Assembly: GCA_023525715.1 (NCBI GenBank)
Contig: CM042011.1
Span: 60,399,354-60,463,353, forward strand
Length of the DNA stretch: 64,000 nucleotides
Direction of reading: 5' to 3'
Source: Cichorium intybus
Lineage: Eukaryota; Streptophyta; Magnoliopsida; Asterales; Asteraceae
Part shown: in pieces, positions 48,662 to 59,074 of the stretch
How the letters are laid out: each line of letters opens with the position of its first letter
Numbering within the stretch: the first letter of the stretch is position 1
The notes under the pieces: generated by a model
Databases searched by the model: none
The model's input: the letters and a program-made list of their open reading frames with translations, nothing else
Told to the model about the DNA's origin: nothing
Program-made: the position numbers and the translations under genes

Positions 48662-49800
48662 TTGACAATTAAATTTTTTGTTGCGTAAAAGGGAATTTAC
48701 TTATTTTTTTTATTTTTATATCACCTGATATGTGAGCTATATGCTTTTTTTATCTTTGGATTAAATAGAAGATATAGCAATGTACTTTCATCGATTTGTT
48801 CATTATGACATCCTACTTTATTTATTATTTTTTTGTAACAATATTGAATGTTATAAAAGAAAAAAATTTGAGAGTACAATGCTATAATAGGTATGTTTGG
48901 CTCGATTAGTCCACATGGTTAATGCAAAGAACGCATTGACACCTTCAGACCAACAGATGTGGCATATAAAAAATAAAAGAAAAATGGGTTCTAACTTCTA
49001 ACCATTGTCTTGCTTTCGAAAGGTTCCAAAATAAGCAAATTGCAAGAACGAACAGAGACCTTTTCCATCAAATACATTTGGTTATATAAAAGCAGACATT
49101 TTTGTACATCAAGAATATGTAAGCAAGCAAGTTCTAAAACCATATTGCTCTTAATAATTTTCTAACTTGGGAGGTTGATTTTTATAACAGAACATGTAAT
49201 GATGTAATTAGTGTCACTTTAAAGCATTCTTTTCTCAAAAAATACGAATAAATATGATACTAACTAAAGAAATGCAATAAAAAAACATGGAGATACCGAA
49301 ATTATTATACATTTGGAAAGATTGATTAGTAGAAATGTTAATATCAAACTTATTCAAGTTTTATTTCAACAAACATCAAGAGTGTTAGTAAGAAACAGAT
49401 ACCTACTAAAATCAGTTCGTGGCAACAAAAACAAAATAAGGAAATTGGAAAACAAATATCAGAAATCAAAAGAAGAAATAGAAACATAAAATTAATGATA
49501 AAAATACCAAAGTAGAGTATAAGTTGAATCCAAGGGAAACAACAAATAATATCAAAGGGAATGAGCTCTTACTTTAACCTCAAATAAAACTATCAATACC
49601 CTTAAAGGTTTTGTTGTAGAACTTTATGTGCCACTATGTGAGATTAGACAAACAAATGAAAATTGGATTTAGCCCCTGATTTGGTCTCTTTATATGATAG
49701 AATACATAACAAAGGATATATTGTCCTGGTTAGAAATTCCGACTCACAAAATACTGATTGTAACAAATGGCATTGTGAAAGAGAGAATCATAATTCATAC

Positions 49801-49963
49801 CGTGCTAACCCATTTATCTTGGGGGTCAATTTCAGCACCGCCTTTGAGCAACATCAGTAAACCCACCCTTGACAAGCTTCTACATGCAAAGCTGTATGAC
49901 TATCGATATCTTTAAAATTAACATCAGTTCCTGAATCCAAGAGCTTCTTAATGTAAACCTCAC
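49801..49963 (-). pseudogene. Ankyrin-repeat/ILK-type protein kinase exon, captured fragment
   Basis: The exon is bounded by an acceptor-like CCACAG and a donor-like GTATGA. It reads VYIKKLLDSGTDVNFKDIDS, HTALHVEACQG, then is frame-shifted around an insertion near 49870, then GAEIDPQDKW-like text. This is the N-terminal ankyrin region of plant integrin-linked-kinase-type Raf-like kinases (usual text ELLDSGVDVNFRDID.RTALHVAACQG). The kinase domain is absent. A TGA/shift in the second half shows decay. Its position inside Helitron ends fits gene-fragment capture. Confidence 0.75.
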
Positions 49964-50104
49964 CTGTGGATCAATAGTACAGATACAGAAAACCATCGAA
50001 GTAAAAACAAAAATTATGAATTCCATTACATTAAATAACTTAGATGTTACCTTTTCTTTCAACGCTTTACTTATCGATGGCAATTTTTTGATGAAGACAA
50101 TTAA

Positions 50105-50345
50105 ATCTGCAAGTTTCTAAGTGGTGGTGCGATGGTGTCTGCTCTTCGTAACGGTGATGATGGCGGATCCTACGGTAGTGCCTGATGCTGGTGGTTTGCG
50201 GCGGTTGGTCAATGTTGGTGGTGGTGGCGGGTGGCTACTTACGCTGGCACACAGGAATCGTGGTGGTGGTGGTCTTAGCAAAAGTCCATCGCCACTTGGG
50301 GAGAATCGAACTGAATTAGGGATTGATTGAGAAAGAGGGAGAGAT
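50105..50345 (+). other. GC-rich GGTGGTGGTGG stretch inside the Helitron
   Basis: Much richer in G than its surroundings, with a 69-codon ORF (50121-50330) that is mostly repeat-driven. Possibly part of a captured 5' region; not identifiable. Confidence 0.35.
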
Positions 50346-50922
50346 TGAACGGGATTTCGTCTGTAATAGCAAGATCAGGAATCAAGGAATCAACCAAAAT
50401 AAGGCGGCTTAAATTCAGGAACCGGATACTAAAAGTAATATACCGATTAGCATTGATTTCATTCCTAAAATATCAGCAATCATCATTAATCGGGAAGTGA
50501 ATAAGAATTTGAGCGGGAGAATAAAGTTGAGCGAGAATAATAGAAACTTGCAGATTTAATGTTGCCTCATGCGTTCATTTAGAGAAGACTGAGATTAAGG
50601 GTGGTATGACGACATTTAGGGTTAATCGGTTCCTGATATCTCGTATGTGAAGTTACAAACTACATCCTTTCCGGACTATGTGCGAATGAAGATTTTAATA
50701 AAGGGTACGTTGGGTATTTGATACCAAAATCAAATGAGCGGGAAAGAAAGAACAAGAGGTTTAGAAAGATGCCATCTGGCAATTATAGACTTTAAAAAAA
50801 GGACATGTGGCATTTGAGCTTTCTTTTATTATATAGGATAGATGTATGTGTGCATAATGGTTCACGTCTTTTACAAAGCAAATTAAACCAAATATATATC
50901 CAATATTCACATTGGTGTGCAG

Positions 50923-51164
50923 GAAAGGAAGTTAACAGAGGAAAAAGAAGAACTGAAGCGGCAGGTATTTTTCTTAATCGAAAATTTATCAATCGAAGTT
51001 ATGTGAGGAAAGTTTCAAGTAATGAGATGTTGACTTACAGGTGGCATCAGCCAAGGCGCAGAATGATGATGTCGATAATGGTGGTGGTTTTGCAACTACC
51101 CTTCATTACCAGACGAATCCAACCCAGCAACTTCAAACACTCCCTCTCTTCAAGGACTAGTAGT
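50923..51164 (+). pseudogene. Two exon-like segments in the right arm of the hAT element
   Basis: A 42-base segment (50923-50964, after GTGTGCAG and before GTATTT) reads ERKLTEEKEELKRQ, a coiled-coil-like piece. A second (from 51042, after TTACAG) reads VASAKAQNDDVDNGGGFATT, LHYQTNPTQQLQTLPLF and KD with TAG near 51162. A 42-base charged exon followed by a polar C-terminus is reminiscent of late exons of MIKC MADS-box genes, but I cannot identify the source. Confidence 0.35.
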
Positions 51165-51693
51165 TGCTCTCAATCCTGCAAATCAATAAATTTCTCCGAA
51201 TGAGAAATCTAAAGATACAGTTAGGAAGAAAATGTAAGATCGCTAACCTGGCCCGATTGCTGATACTTCAAGGGTTTGAACTTTGAAGAGAGCTCAAAAT
51301 TGGGGTTTTTCTACTAATTTCGATATGATGATAACTTTCAGCAACAATTTCACGATCAAGAGAATGAGAGTCGAGAATTGAATCAGGGAATGCTTGGCAG
51401 TTGGCAGCTTGCGTAGTTGGTTCAATACTTCGCCACTTAGGTTTTTTTTCGACTTCAGAACTTCAGCGACAACCGGAGTCGATTTTGGGCTTGCGTAGTT
51501 GCTTCGGCGCTTCTGAGTTCTTTTTTCTTTCCCGACTCCGGTTTGCGTATTTCCTTTCTTTCTAGGCTTCTATTTTTTTTCTTTCTTCATCTGGGCTTCT
51601 AATTTTGGGCTGAATACTATATCTGGGCTACTTCTAAGCCAAATCTCAGTAGTGGCCCGTGCCACTGTGGGCTAAAGCCCAAATCCGCCCCTG

Positions 51694-52219
51694 CGCTAGC
51701 GATACCTTAAGACGTGCTTGGACCACCACGACGCAGCCTAAACAGACGATTGGCTGACTGATATGTTCATCTCCCGCCACGCCACTAGTCATGGGTGATT
51801 CCCCATGCAAATTTGAGTTCGAGAACGAACTAAGTGGACGGGAAATGGGCTAATAAAGACGTATGCATTTTTAATGTGATTGGGTGTTAAGATGTTTCTA
51901 CTTATTATATAATGAGTCTAAACTCTATGTATCTCACCAGACTCCCTGGTCGACGTTGATTTTGATGTGTGTATCAGGATAAAGAAGTAGGGCACAAGAA
52001 TAAAGCTTGATGACTTGCTTGATGTTAATGCTTAGTTATAAAATTGTCTACACTCGCACAATGTTTACTTTTGTCATTGGGATTATTGTAAGTGGACTCA
52101 TTTTTCAGTGTTCCGAGTACAAACTATTACACGTACGCAACTTTGATTTTTTTAATGCATGAGATTTTCCTTAAAAAATGTTGCGTTTCCCAATGACCGA
52201 AAGAGAGGGGTGTTTCAGA
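51694..52219 (+). mobile_element. Probable gypsy LTR 3' end, right of the hAT insertion
   Basis: Ends CGAAAGAGAGGGGTGTTTCA, close to the GGGGTGTTACA ends of the LTRs at 6707 and 14444. CTCACCAGACTCCCTGGTCG (51938-51957) lies inside. No internal element region follows. Confidence 0.5.
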
Positions 52220-52269
52220 TTCGGTTTTTGTTGTGAATTGGACCGTTTTTAATAAGTTCTAATGATTTT

Positions 52270-52717
52270 TGGTGCTATGAAATATGCTATGCGGCGGTAG
52301 CTAATTTGTTAGGAGATAATAGCTACGAAGATAGACTGCAGTTAATTTGCTACAAAATACCAGCTACAATATCCCTCTGTAATAAAACCACTACGACTTT
52401 GCTATGGAAAATAGTTGTAGCTAATTTACTGTAGAAAATGGTTGTAGCTAATTTATTACGAATGCGCTACGGAGTTAGTTCATAGCTAATTAACTCTCAA
52501 TCTGCTATAAAATTAGGTCGTAGTTATTTTGCTATGAATTTTATTCGTAACTAATTCCATAACAAATTTGTTACGAAATTCATAGTTATTTTTAGCTACA
52601 AAGAAATTTGCTACAAAGTCAATCCATTGCAAATTCCGTAGCTATTTATGTTTTGCTATGGAAATTCGTTGGTTAGTTATGGAATTATTTCATAGCTATT
52701 TCAATTTTTTCTTGTAT
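52270..52717 (-). mobile_element. CACTA (En/Spm) element end with subterminal repeats
   Basis: Many degenerate TAGCTAATTTGCTACGGA-like units in both orientations fill 52270-52690, followed by TTTCAATTTTTTCTTGTA at 52700-52717. The complement TACAAGAAAAAATTGAAA is the usual inner part of a CACTACAAGAAAA terminus with the first CAC lost. No transposase. Confidence 0.65.
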
Positions 52718-52719
52718 AT

Positions 52720-53060
52720 ATTTTAACATTTAAAAAAAATAAGAGTTTAGCAAACTTATTTAAATCGTTTAACATTTAAATGTTATAAATATTTACACTT
52801 TATTTTATTAATTCATAGCATATGAATTAAGTTTAAATTCAAAATATTTCACATAAAATGATAAACACAAGAATTATGATATTTTAATGTTAATCAAATT
52901 CATTAGTTAAAATGATCACTAACATGATTTTTACGTGTTGTTAGTGTGACCTTATACGATCATATGTCATTAGCAATACCATTTCTGTAATGATTCTTGA
53001 ACACTTATAACTACCACATAACACCAAAAGAAATCAAGAGTGCGTGGAAAAGACCGATGT
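52720..53060. other. No gene recognised
   Basis: AT-rich sequence, no ORF. Confidence 0.4.
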
Positions 53061-53062
53061 GT

Positions 53063-53376
53063 CTTACTAGGCTTTCTAGTTTGATGTATTATTTTGATGT
53101 GTCTCAGGTAGCATAATTTATGACACGAGTAATTAGAGAAACACGACTCGTTGAGTGTATGAAGATTCTTTTGTTTGACCTTTAGTTTGAACTTAATCAA
53201 TGCTTATATTTTTATGCTGGTCGAGACATCCATTGTAGTTTTATTTTGAACATTTTATAAGTTTTTAATGTTTTAAATTATTTGAGATTTCTCTGTTGCA
53301 AATATTTATTAAAACTTATAGTTTTTAAAAGCATAATATTATTTTCAAATTGGACCAAAACATGAGGATGTAACAC
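53063..53376 (+). mobile_element. LTR-like fragment related to 51938-52219
   Basis: TTACTAGGCTTTCTAGTTTG...ATTTTGATGTGTCTCAGG parallels CTCACCAGACTCCCTGG...GATTTTGATGTGTGTATCAGG at 51938. The end GAGGATGTAACA is LTR-like. The left half is missing. Confidence 0.35.
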
Positions 53377-53469
53377 TTACAAAAACTTACATAGACATAT
53401 ATAACATACTAATCGATAGCGTATGACTTATATAGCTGTATCCAGTCCAATGCGATTGTGATAAAACCT

Positions 53470-54000
53470 ATCATATCAGACAGGGATGACTTGATGATAT
53501 TGGGTTCATCAGTTGACCCGAATAGCATGACATCACGGCTTGACGGCCGCTGTACGCCACTAGTTGACAACACGACGTTCCGACAGCACGACGTGACAAC
53601 TCGCCAGCCAGCCATGCCTGACAACATTGCTTGGCCGCATCTCCTGAGAGCTAGCATGGCAGCCTTGCTGGCTGGGCCTGAATTGGGCTAGCCCAAGACC
53701 CGACCTAATTGTCCCCTATAAATAGAACAAGAAGAGAACCATAGTTCCATAAGTTATCAGTCTCCACTCTCTACAACCATCTTCACACATACACTATGAT
53801 GGTTTTCTCCGGCGAGGAGAAACCATCTCATCTCGCATATCGAACTAACTTGATCGTCGGAGCTGCTCCCGGGGCACACGCCGTGGGGCGGTTCTAACGG
53901 TTTTGTTCTCTGATTGCAGCTAGGAACCACATCGGAAACTTGCTAGCGACACCCACTTCAGACCTCCGATCCAGATCCGATATCAAGACCTGATGTCCCG
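53470..54000 (+). mobile_element. LTR-like region with promoter (gypsy Tat/Ogre-like or TRIM)
   Basis: CCCTATAAATAGAAC (53716-53730) is a clear TATA box, followed by an R/U5-like stretch with TTGATCGTCGGAGCTGCTCC, CGGTTTTGTTCTCTGATTGC and GACCTCCGATCCAGATCCGA. The TGATCGTCGGAGC...GTTCTCTG...GCAG pattern is familiar from plant Tat-type LTRs. GC content is higher than its surroundings. Exact ends are not clear; solo LTR or TRIM both possible. Confidence 0.6.
53716..53730 (+). promoter_or_regulatory. TATA box of the LTR-like region
   Basis: CCTATAAATAGAA, an almost ideal plant TATA motif, about 250 bases into the element. Confidence 0.7.
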
Positions 54001-54017
54001 GTTCCATGTTGCATCAC

Positions 54018-54135
54018 TAATAAAGATAATAATAATAATAATGATAAAAAATAAATAATAATACTAATAATAATAATAGTAATAATAGTAGTAGTAATAG
54101 TAGTAATAGTAATAGTAGTAGTAGTAGTAGTCGTC

Positions 54136-54191
<56 letters not shown>

Positions 54192-54192
54192 C
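54018..54192. repeat. (AAT)n/(AGT)n trinucleotide microsatellite
   Basis: Interrupted TAA and TAG runs, ending in about 19 uninterrupted TAA units. Confidence 0.95.
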
Positions 54193-54411
54193 GTGAATTT
54201 TAAAAAATCTATTCAGTTTATCAACAAAAATGTATAATTTCTCTTTCTATATCCCTAGGAAATCCATCACTAATTTTCAATGGAATAACCATGGAATTTA
54301 AAAAATAAATAAAAATTATATTTTTTTAAGTTCTAGGAGAAATCTTTCGATAATTTTATATATAACATTTTACTAAATGTAAGTACTGTAGCTAAGGTCA
54401 AATCAAGCTGC

Positions 54412-54543
54412 AGTACTTTTTCATATTACAAATAAGACCATGTGTAGATTAAAACCACAAATATCCATATATGGTAAAGTACTTTTTCATATTACAAATA
54501 AGACCATGTGTAGATTAAAACCACAAATATCCATATATGGTAA
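54412..54543 (+). repeat. Exact tandem duplication, 66-bp unit
   Basis: AGTACTTTTTCATATTACAA...CCATATATGGTAA occurs at 54412-54477 and 54478-54543 with no difference seen, so it is recent. Confidence 0.95.
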
Positions 54544-54914
54544 ACGCGTTGCATCCTTGAACTTATGGAGTTTGGTTCTATCCCCGGTACTTACAATTTC
54601 TTTAGTTTTTTTTTTCAAGTTTCAGCTTTTTACACTTTTAACCTACATGTAAAAAACTTTTCCCATTTTGGTCCTAAAAATATTTTTTATTGATTTTATT
54701 AATTTGGTTATTTATTTCACAAATTTAGTCCTATTTTAAAATATATTTAAGGTATTTGTCCACAATATTTTTAAAATTTAAATTTTTAAACAATATCTAT
54801 AACTTTTCTATTATTTTTAAATTTTATTTTACTTTTGCGTTTTTCTTTTTTAAAACATTTTGTTTTATACCAACTTTTTGTATTACTTTATTCGGTCGAA
54901 AACATAATATTTAT

Positions 54915-54950
54915 AAACTCACTGCAATGCGCAGGGAAAATCTACTAGTT
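54915..54950 (+). mobile_element. Helitron-like 3' end
   Basis: CACTGCAATGCGCAG (imperfect hairpin), GGAAAATCTA and CTAG followed by T. It resembles the end of a plant Helitron on the plus strand. The 5' TC end was not located. Confidence 0.45.
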
Positions 54951-54990
54951 TTCCACAAATACCTACAAAAGTAATAAGTAAATAAAAATA

Positions 54991-56622
54991 AGAGTAAACT
55001 GCAAATTTGGTCCCTGTGGTTTGCACAAAAGTGTGACTGAGGTCCAAAACGTTTTCAACTTGCACCACTGGTCCAAAATCGAAAACCTTTTGTGGTTATG
55101 GTCCCTGAAAAAGTTAAAAAGACTCTTTTGCCCTTCTAATTTGTTTTTCTATTTTTCTTATATCTATTTTAATATTTTTCTAATTAAAAATAAAAGAAAT
55201 ACTCTCTCTCTCTCTCTCTCTCAACATGCGTACACCCTAATTGATCACACCTTTTCTCACTCTTCCTCACCGTCCTTCTCTCATCTCTCTTTCTCTCCAA
55301 ACACTTTCTTCCTTCGGTTCGTCATCACCAAACAAAATACGCTTGTTACCATATGGTTTTAAAAGAAGTCAAGATGCAGTGTACCAGAGACAATGACAAC
55401 GATTACAATCGGCAGCAGTGATTACAATTGGCGGCAGCGATGGATCCTCTAACAGCAACATCGATTACAATCGGGGAGGCGGAAGCCTTGAAGCTGTCTG
55501 CGTTTGTGACTTTGTGTTTGGGAGCAGCGACGACTTTTGACGAGATAAGCAGGAAGGAGAAACAGGGGGAGAAAGCTCAAGCTTGATTATGGGAGCTGTG
55601 AGGGGAATAGACGAGATACGAGGGAAAAGGGCAAACACACTTATTTTTTCCGGTTATTCTCAAAAGAAGTCAAAATCGAGTCGAAATCCGTGAGATAATG
55701 GGTTGGGATATCAGGTTCGTTTCAATTACACAATTGGGGACGGTGAAGTCGACGAGCATGCATGTTGCGATTGGTTCCATTGGTTCCAGGTTTTGTTGAG
55801 TTATATTACTCAATTTGGTTTTACTTTTCAATTTCAGGTTTAGATTTGAGTTACAGGTTAGGTTTCAAGTTTAAGGTATTAGTTTTGATTTGAGGTTAGG
55901 ACTAGATTTCAGTTTTAAGGTTTGATTTCAATTCCAGCAGTTGCAGAGATGGTGGTGTTCGATATCGTTGACCAAATTGAACAATATGTTTTAATGTCAT
56001 ATATTTGTAGTGTGTTTGGACCTCAAAATTTGAACTCGTGAGTGGAAATTACGAGGGCTTCAACAAGAGGTGGAGCGGAAATTGGAATGGTGGTGTATGT
56101 GGTTGCCGGAAATCGCCACCGCCTTGTCTCTTCGTCTTCTCTTCTCTTCGACTTTCGCCACCGCCTGAAATCGCCACCGTCTAAAAGCCCTAACATTCAT
56201 CTTCAGGATCGGTTTCCAGAACTCCATCTTTACTGGAACTCGATTTTTACTGAAAAATCGAATGGTTCTAAAGCTATTGTTGCGATTTTGAATCCAATGG
56301 GCGTTGAAATCCCGGTAATTGAGAGAGAGAGAGAGAGAGAGGGGGAGGGGGGAGAGTAGAGGAGAGAGAGAGAGGATACGTGATATAGAGAGAGGGGGTA
56401 TAATCCATTTGTTTTTTAATAAAACATTAAAATAAATTAAAGAAATATGAAAAAATATATAGAAAAGAAATCAAAAGGGTAAAACAATCTTTTAAAGTTT
56501 GATAGGGACCATAACCACAAAAAGTTTTCAATTTTAGACCAGTGGTGCAAGTTGAAAACTTTTTGGACCTTAGTCACACTTTTGTGCAAACCACAGGGAC
56601 CAAATTTGCAGTTTACTCTAAA
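54991..56622. mobile_element. Mutator-like element with about 230-bp terminal inverted repeats
   Basis: Left arm from AGAGTAAACTGCAAATTTGG at 54991 and right arm ending CCAAATTTGCAGTTTACTCT at about 56620 are reverse complements at roughly 85-90 percent over 200 bases or more. They include TGCACCACTGGTC and GTGGTTATGGTCCCT blocks, and end in (CT)n at 55201 and (GA)n near 56320 inside. Flanks are A/T-rich (AAAAATA and AAAAATTAT), so a 9-bp duplication is possible but not clear. The 1.0-kb interior has no transposase; it holds coding-like GC-richer text (105-codon ORF 56042-56359). Pack-MULE is possible. Confidence 0.8.
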
Positions 56623-57059
56623 AATTATTTCGTTTTTAAAATCCTACGATATTCCGTCCGAAATTTCCGCTTCCAAAAGCCTATAATCCCATCGCTCCTA
56701 CATGACCATCCAACACAAAATTAAAAATTTCTGTCTTTATTTCGTCCGCTCCGTCGGTAAAATCTGTTTGGAAAGGTAAACTTTCCTAATAGTGGCCATT
56801 GAACATGAACACAAGTACATTGTCTCTTTGTTTACCTTGTTAATCTTTTCCTTATTAGGCCATCATGTGTGGGCTCTTGGGAGTTTTAACTTTTTACCTG
56901 TCACCTCAGCATCCAGTCATATGGGCCCATCTTTCCTCCCCTCACCCTAAAAATGATCACCTCTCAGTACCTATCACTTTTTAATTTAAAATAAAATAAA
57001 AGTAATAATTTCAAAATAAAATAATTCATTAAAATATATAATTTAAAATGGAAAACTAA

Positions 57060-57202
<143 letters not shown>

Positions 57203-57647
57203 TTGCAACATTACGTTGTCTCACAAATTTACTGTTCATTTGATTTTCTATTTTCAGAACGTAAATTACTAAATCAAGATCATAGTATAATTGTAAAGCA
57301 TTTGATACAAAATACAAATATGCTTTTATTTGTAAATAGCAATTTTGATTCTTTTTATAACAAACTTTTATATTTACGTTTTTTTCCGTCAACTAATTTC
57401 GAAAATTATTTTCATCCCTATTTATTATAAAGTTATATTATTGGTATTTCGTAAGTTACGATTTCGGTCCCTTATTATACTTTAAAGTTACATTTTTCGT
57501 CCCTTACATAATTTTTTTGTCGAGCTGTGTTTTTCAATATACCGGGCTTCCGCAGCATCGCGCGGACTGTCCAAACACTATTTAAAATTAAAACCTAAAA
57601 AATTAAAAAAAACATTAAAATTAAAATAACATAGAAATTACATAATT

Positions 57648-58092
57648 TTAAAAAAAACTACTAGCGTCACTCCCATCATTCCTCCACGATATAAGGCACC
57701 GACGTCGGATGAACTGTAGCCGATATATATGCTCGAGCAAATTCGCACGAAGGTTGCTGTGCGTTTCTTTGCTTTGCACTGCGTTTCTGTTTTCTATATA
57801 TTCCGGCGCACCAAGCGGTATCGGCTCGTACGTTGGTACAACTTCGTTCGGATTATACGTACATATCGCTCTCCCCATCCTCCAAAATCATATTATGTAA
57901 TATGATACATGCGTACATACAGTTTCATACTCTCCTGAACGTATGTGCACTTTCAGAACTTTGTGCAGTGTCGACGATTATCTCAGCAGCTTCGCGGACC
58001 AGTGCCGCGACTTGCAATGTAGATTCAAGCAACCAAGTTTCGTCTTCGAACGAGGATGACGAATCGAATAACACCTCGAATCTTGGATCCAT
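57648..58092 (-). pseudogene. PIF/Harbinger transposase, internally deleted
   Basis: From the ATG at 58092 it reads MDPRFEVLFDSSSSFEDETW, LLESTLQVAALV..., the usual start of the plant DDE transposon protein. It then passes directly to CMYACIILHNMILEDG and, after a one-base frame change near 57874, RAICTYNPNEVVPTYEPIPL, GAPEYIENRNAVQSKETHSN and LRANLLEHIYRLQF, the C-terminal end of the same family. A TGA lies just before NCMYAC. The central helix-turn-helix and the whole DDE catalytic core (some 250-300 residues) are absent. This is an internal deletion of an autonomous element, as in MITE precursors. Confidence 0.8.
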
Positions 58093-58148
58093 TTGGGTTT
58101 TTATTTGTGGCGTGGTTTAAATTTGTTGTGATATAAATATAAATGAGG

Positions 58149-58249
<101 letters not shown>

Positions 58250-58259
58250 AAAATCGAGT

Positions 58260-58810
58260 AATATTTTTTTTAAGTATCTTAACGGCTACATAGCCGTTGG
58301 CCAATGGTCACCATCTCCCACGTCGCACGACGCCTCCAACCTGCACGAACTTCAACTTGCGACGTCGCTGCCGGGGGGGGGGGGGGTGTGTTCATCGCGA
58401 CGTCTAACCACGTCGCACCCGACGTCGCGCTCCACACCGAAGGGCCTTGGTATCCTAAAGGGTCGAGGCTATTCTATTTTTGACTTTAACCACCAATGCC
58501 TTTTTCTTTCGTTTTTCCTTTTTTGTGGCGATAAAATCATAAATACTATTATAGAAACTATATACTATTATTTACTAAATTCTTTACAACTCATGTTTGG
58601 GTTTACATCTAAATGTATTCATTTATAAGGTCCATCATTTATTTCTGTGGGCCATTTGTCATATTCCATGTTTAGCATGGTCAAATTGGAGCCCAAAATA
58701 TCATATTTTTGGACGACTCTTATGCTTAATAAACTTAACTTATAATCTTATATCACCACTAAATCTCTAATTTAATGCAACATTTGTAATAAGTTCATAA
58801 AATATTAGAC
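58260..58810. other. GC-rich CGACGTCGC region and G14 run
   Basis: ACGTCGCACGACG/GCGACGTCG text in both orientations surrounds a 14-G run at 58373-58386. It could be a terminal or subterminal region of the PIF element, or another MITE edge. No gene. Confidence 0.4.
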
Positions 58811-58814
58811 CACT

Positions 58815-58945
58815 GGATATGGACGCACACACTGTAAGGGGTGGGGACGGTGAGTTAGGCACCGGGAACACCACCCTCCTCGGTTAAATCGTACCAACAC
58901 ACCCTTCCACGGGGAGATCTCACCGCACACACCCTTACAATCCTC
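58815..58945. mobile_element. Possible Harbinger-type terminal pair
   Basis: ACTGTAAGGGGTGGGGACGG (58829) and CGCACACACCCTTACAATCC (58923) are imperfect inverted copies around a GC-rich centre. They may be one small MITE or a terminus of the element carrying the ORF at 59075. Confidence 0.35.
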
Positions 58946-59074
58946 CTCCTTTCCAACAAGAAATATTTTTCTTTCAATTTTTTTTTACCATTATACATGC
59001 CTATAACAATTTAGCATTTTAACACAAAGCATCTTCAAATATCTTACCACAATTCATTTACTTATTCACAAAAA

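Larger units (their letters stand above)
48633..50842 (-). mobile_element. Helitron, minus orientation, non-autonomous (2.2 kb)
   Basis: On the minus strand it begins TCTATCCTATATAATAAAAG at 50842 and ends with the 17-base palindrome CCCGTGTTTAACACGGG (48661-48645), CTTATAAC and CTAG (48636-48633). The base before the start is A and the base after CTAG is T, the AT target typical of Helitrons. No Rep/helicase ORF. It carries an ankyrin-kinase exon at 49801-49963. Confidence 0.85.
48017..51693. mobile_element. hAT element, 3.7 kb, non-autonomous, with near-exact 8-bp target duplication
   Basis: It starts CAGTGGCGGAAATGTGG and ends CCAAATCCGCCCCTG (complement CAGGGGCGGATTTGG). Flanking 8-mers are CGCCAGCG (48009-48016) and CGCTAGCG (51694-51701), one transition apart. 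No hAT transposase is present. The inside is a Helitron (48633-50842) plus about 0.6 kb and 0.85 kb of own sequence, the latter with exon-like pieces. Confidence 0.85.
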
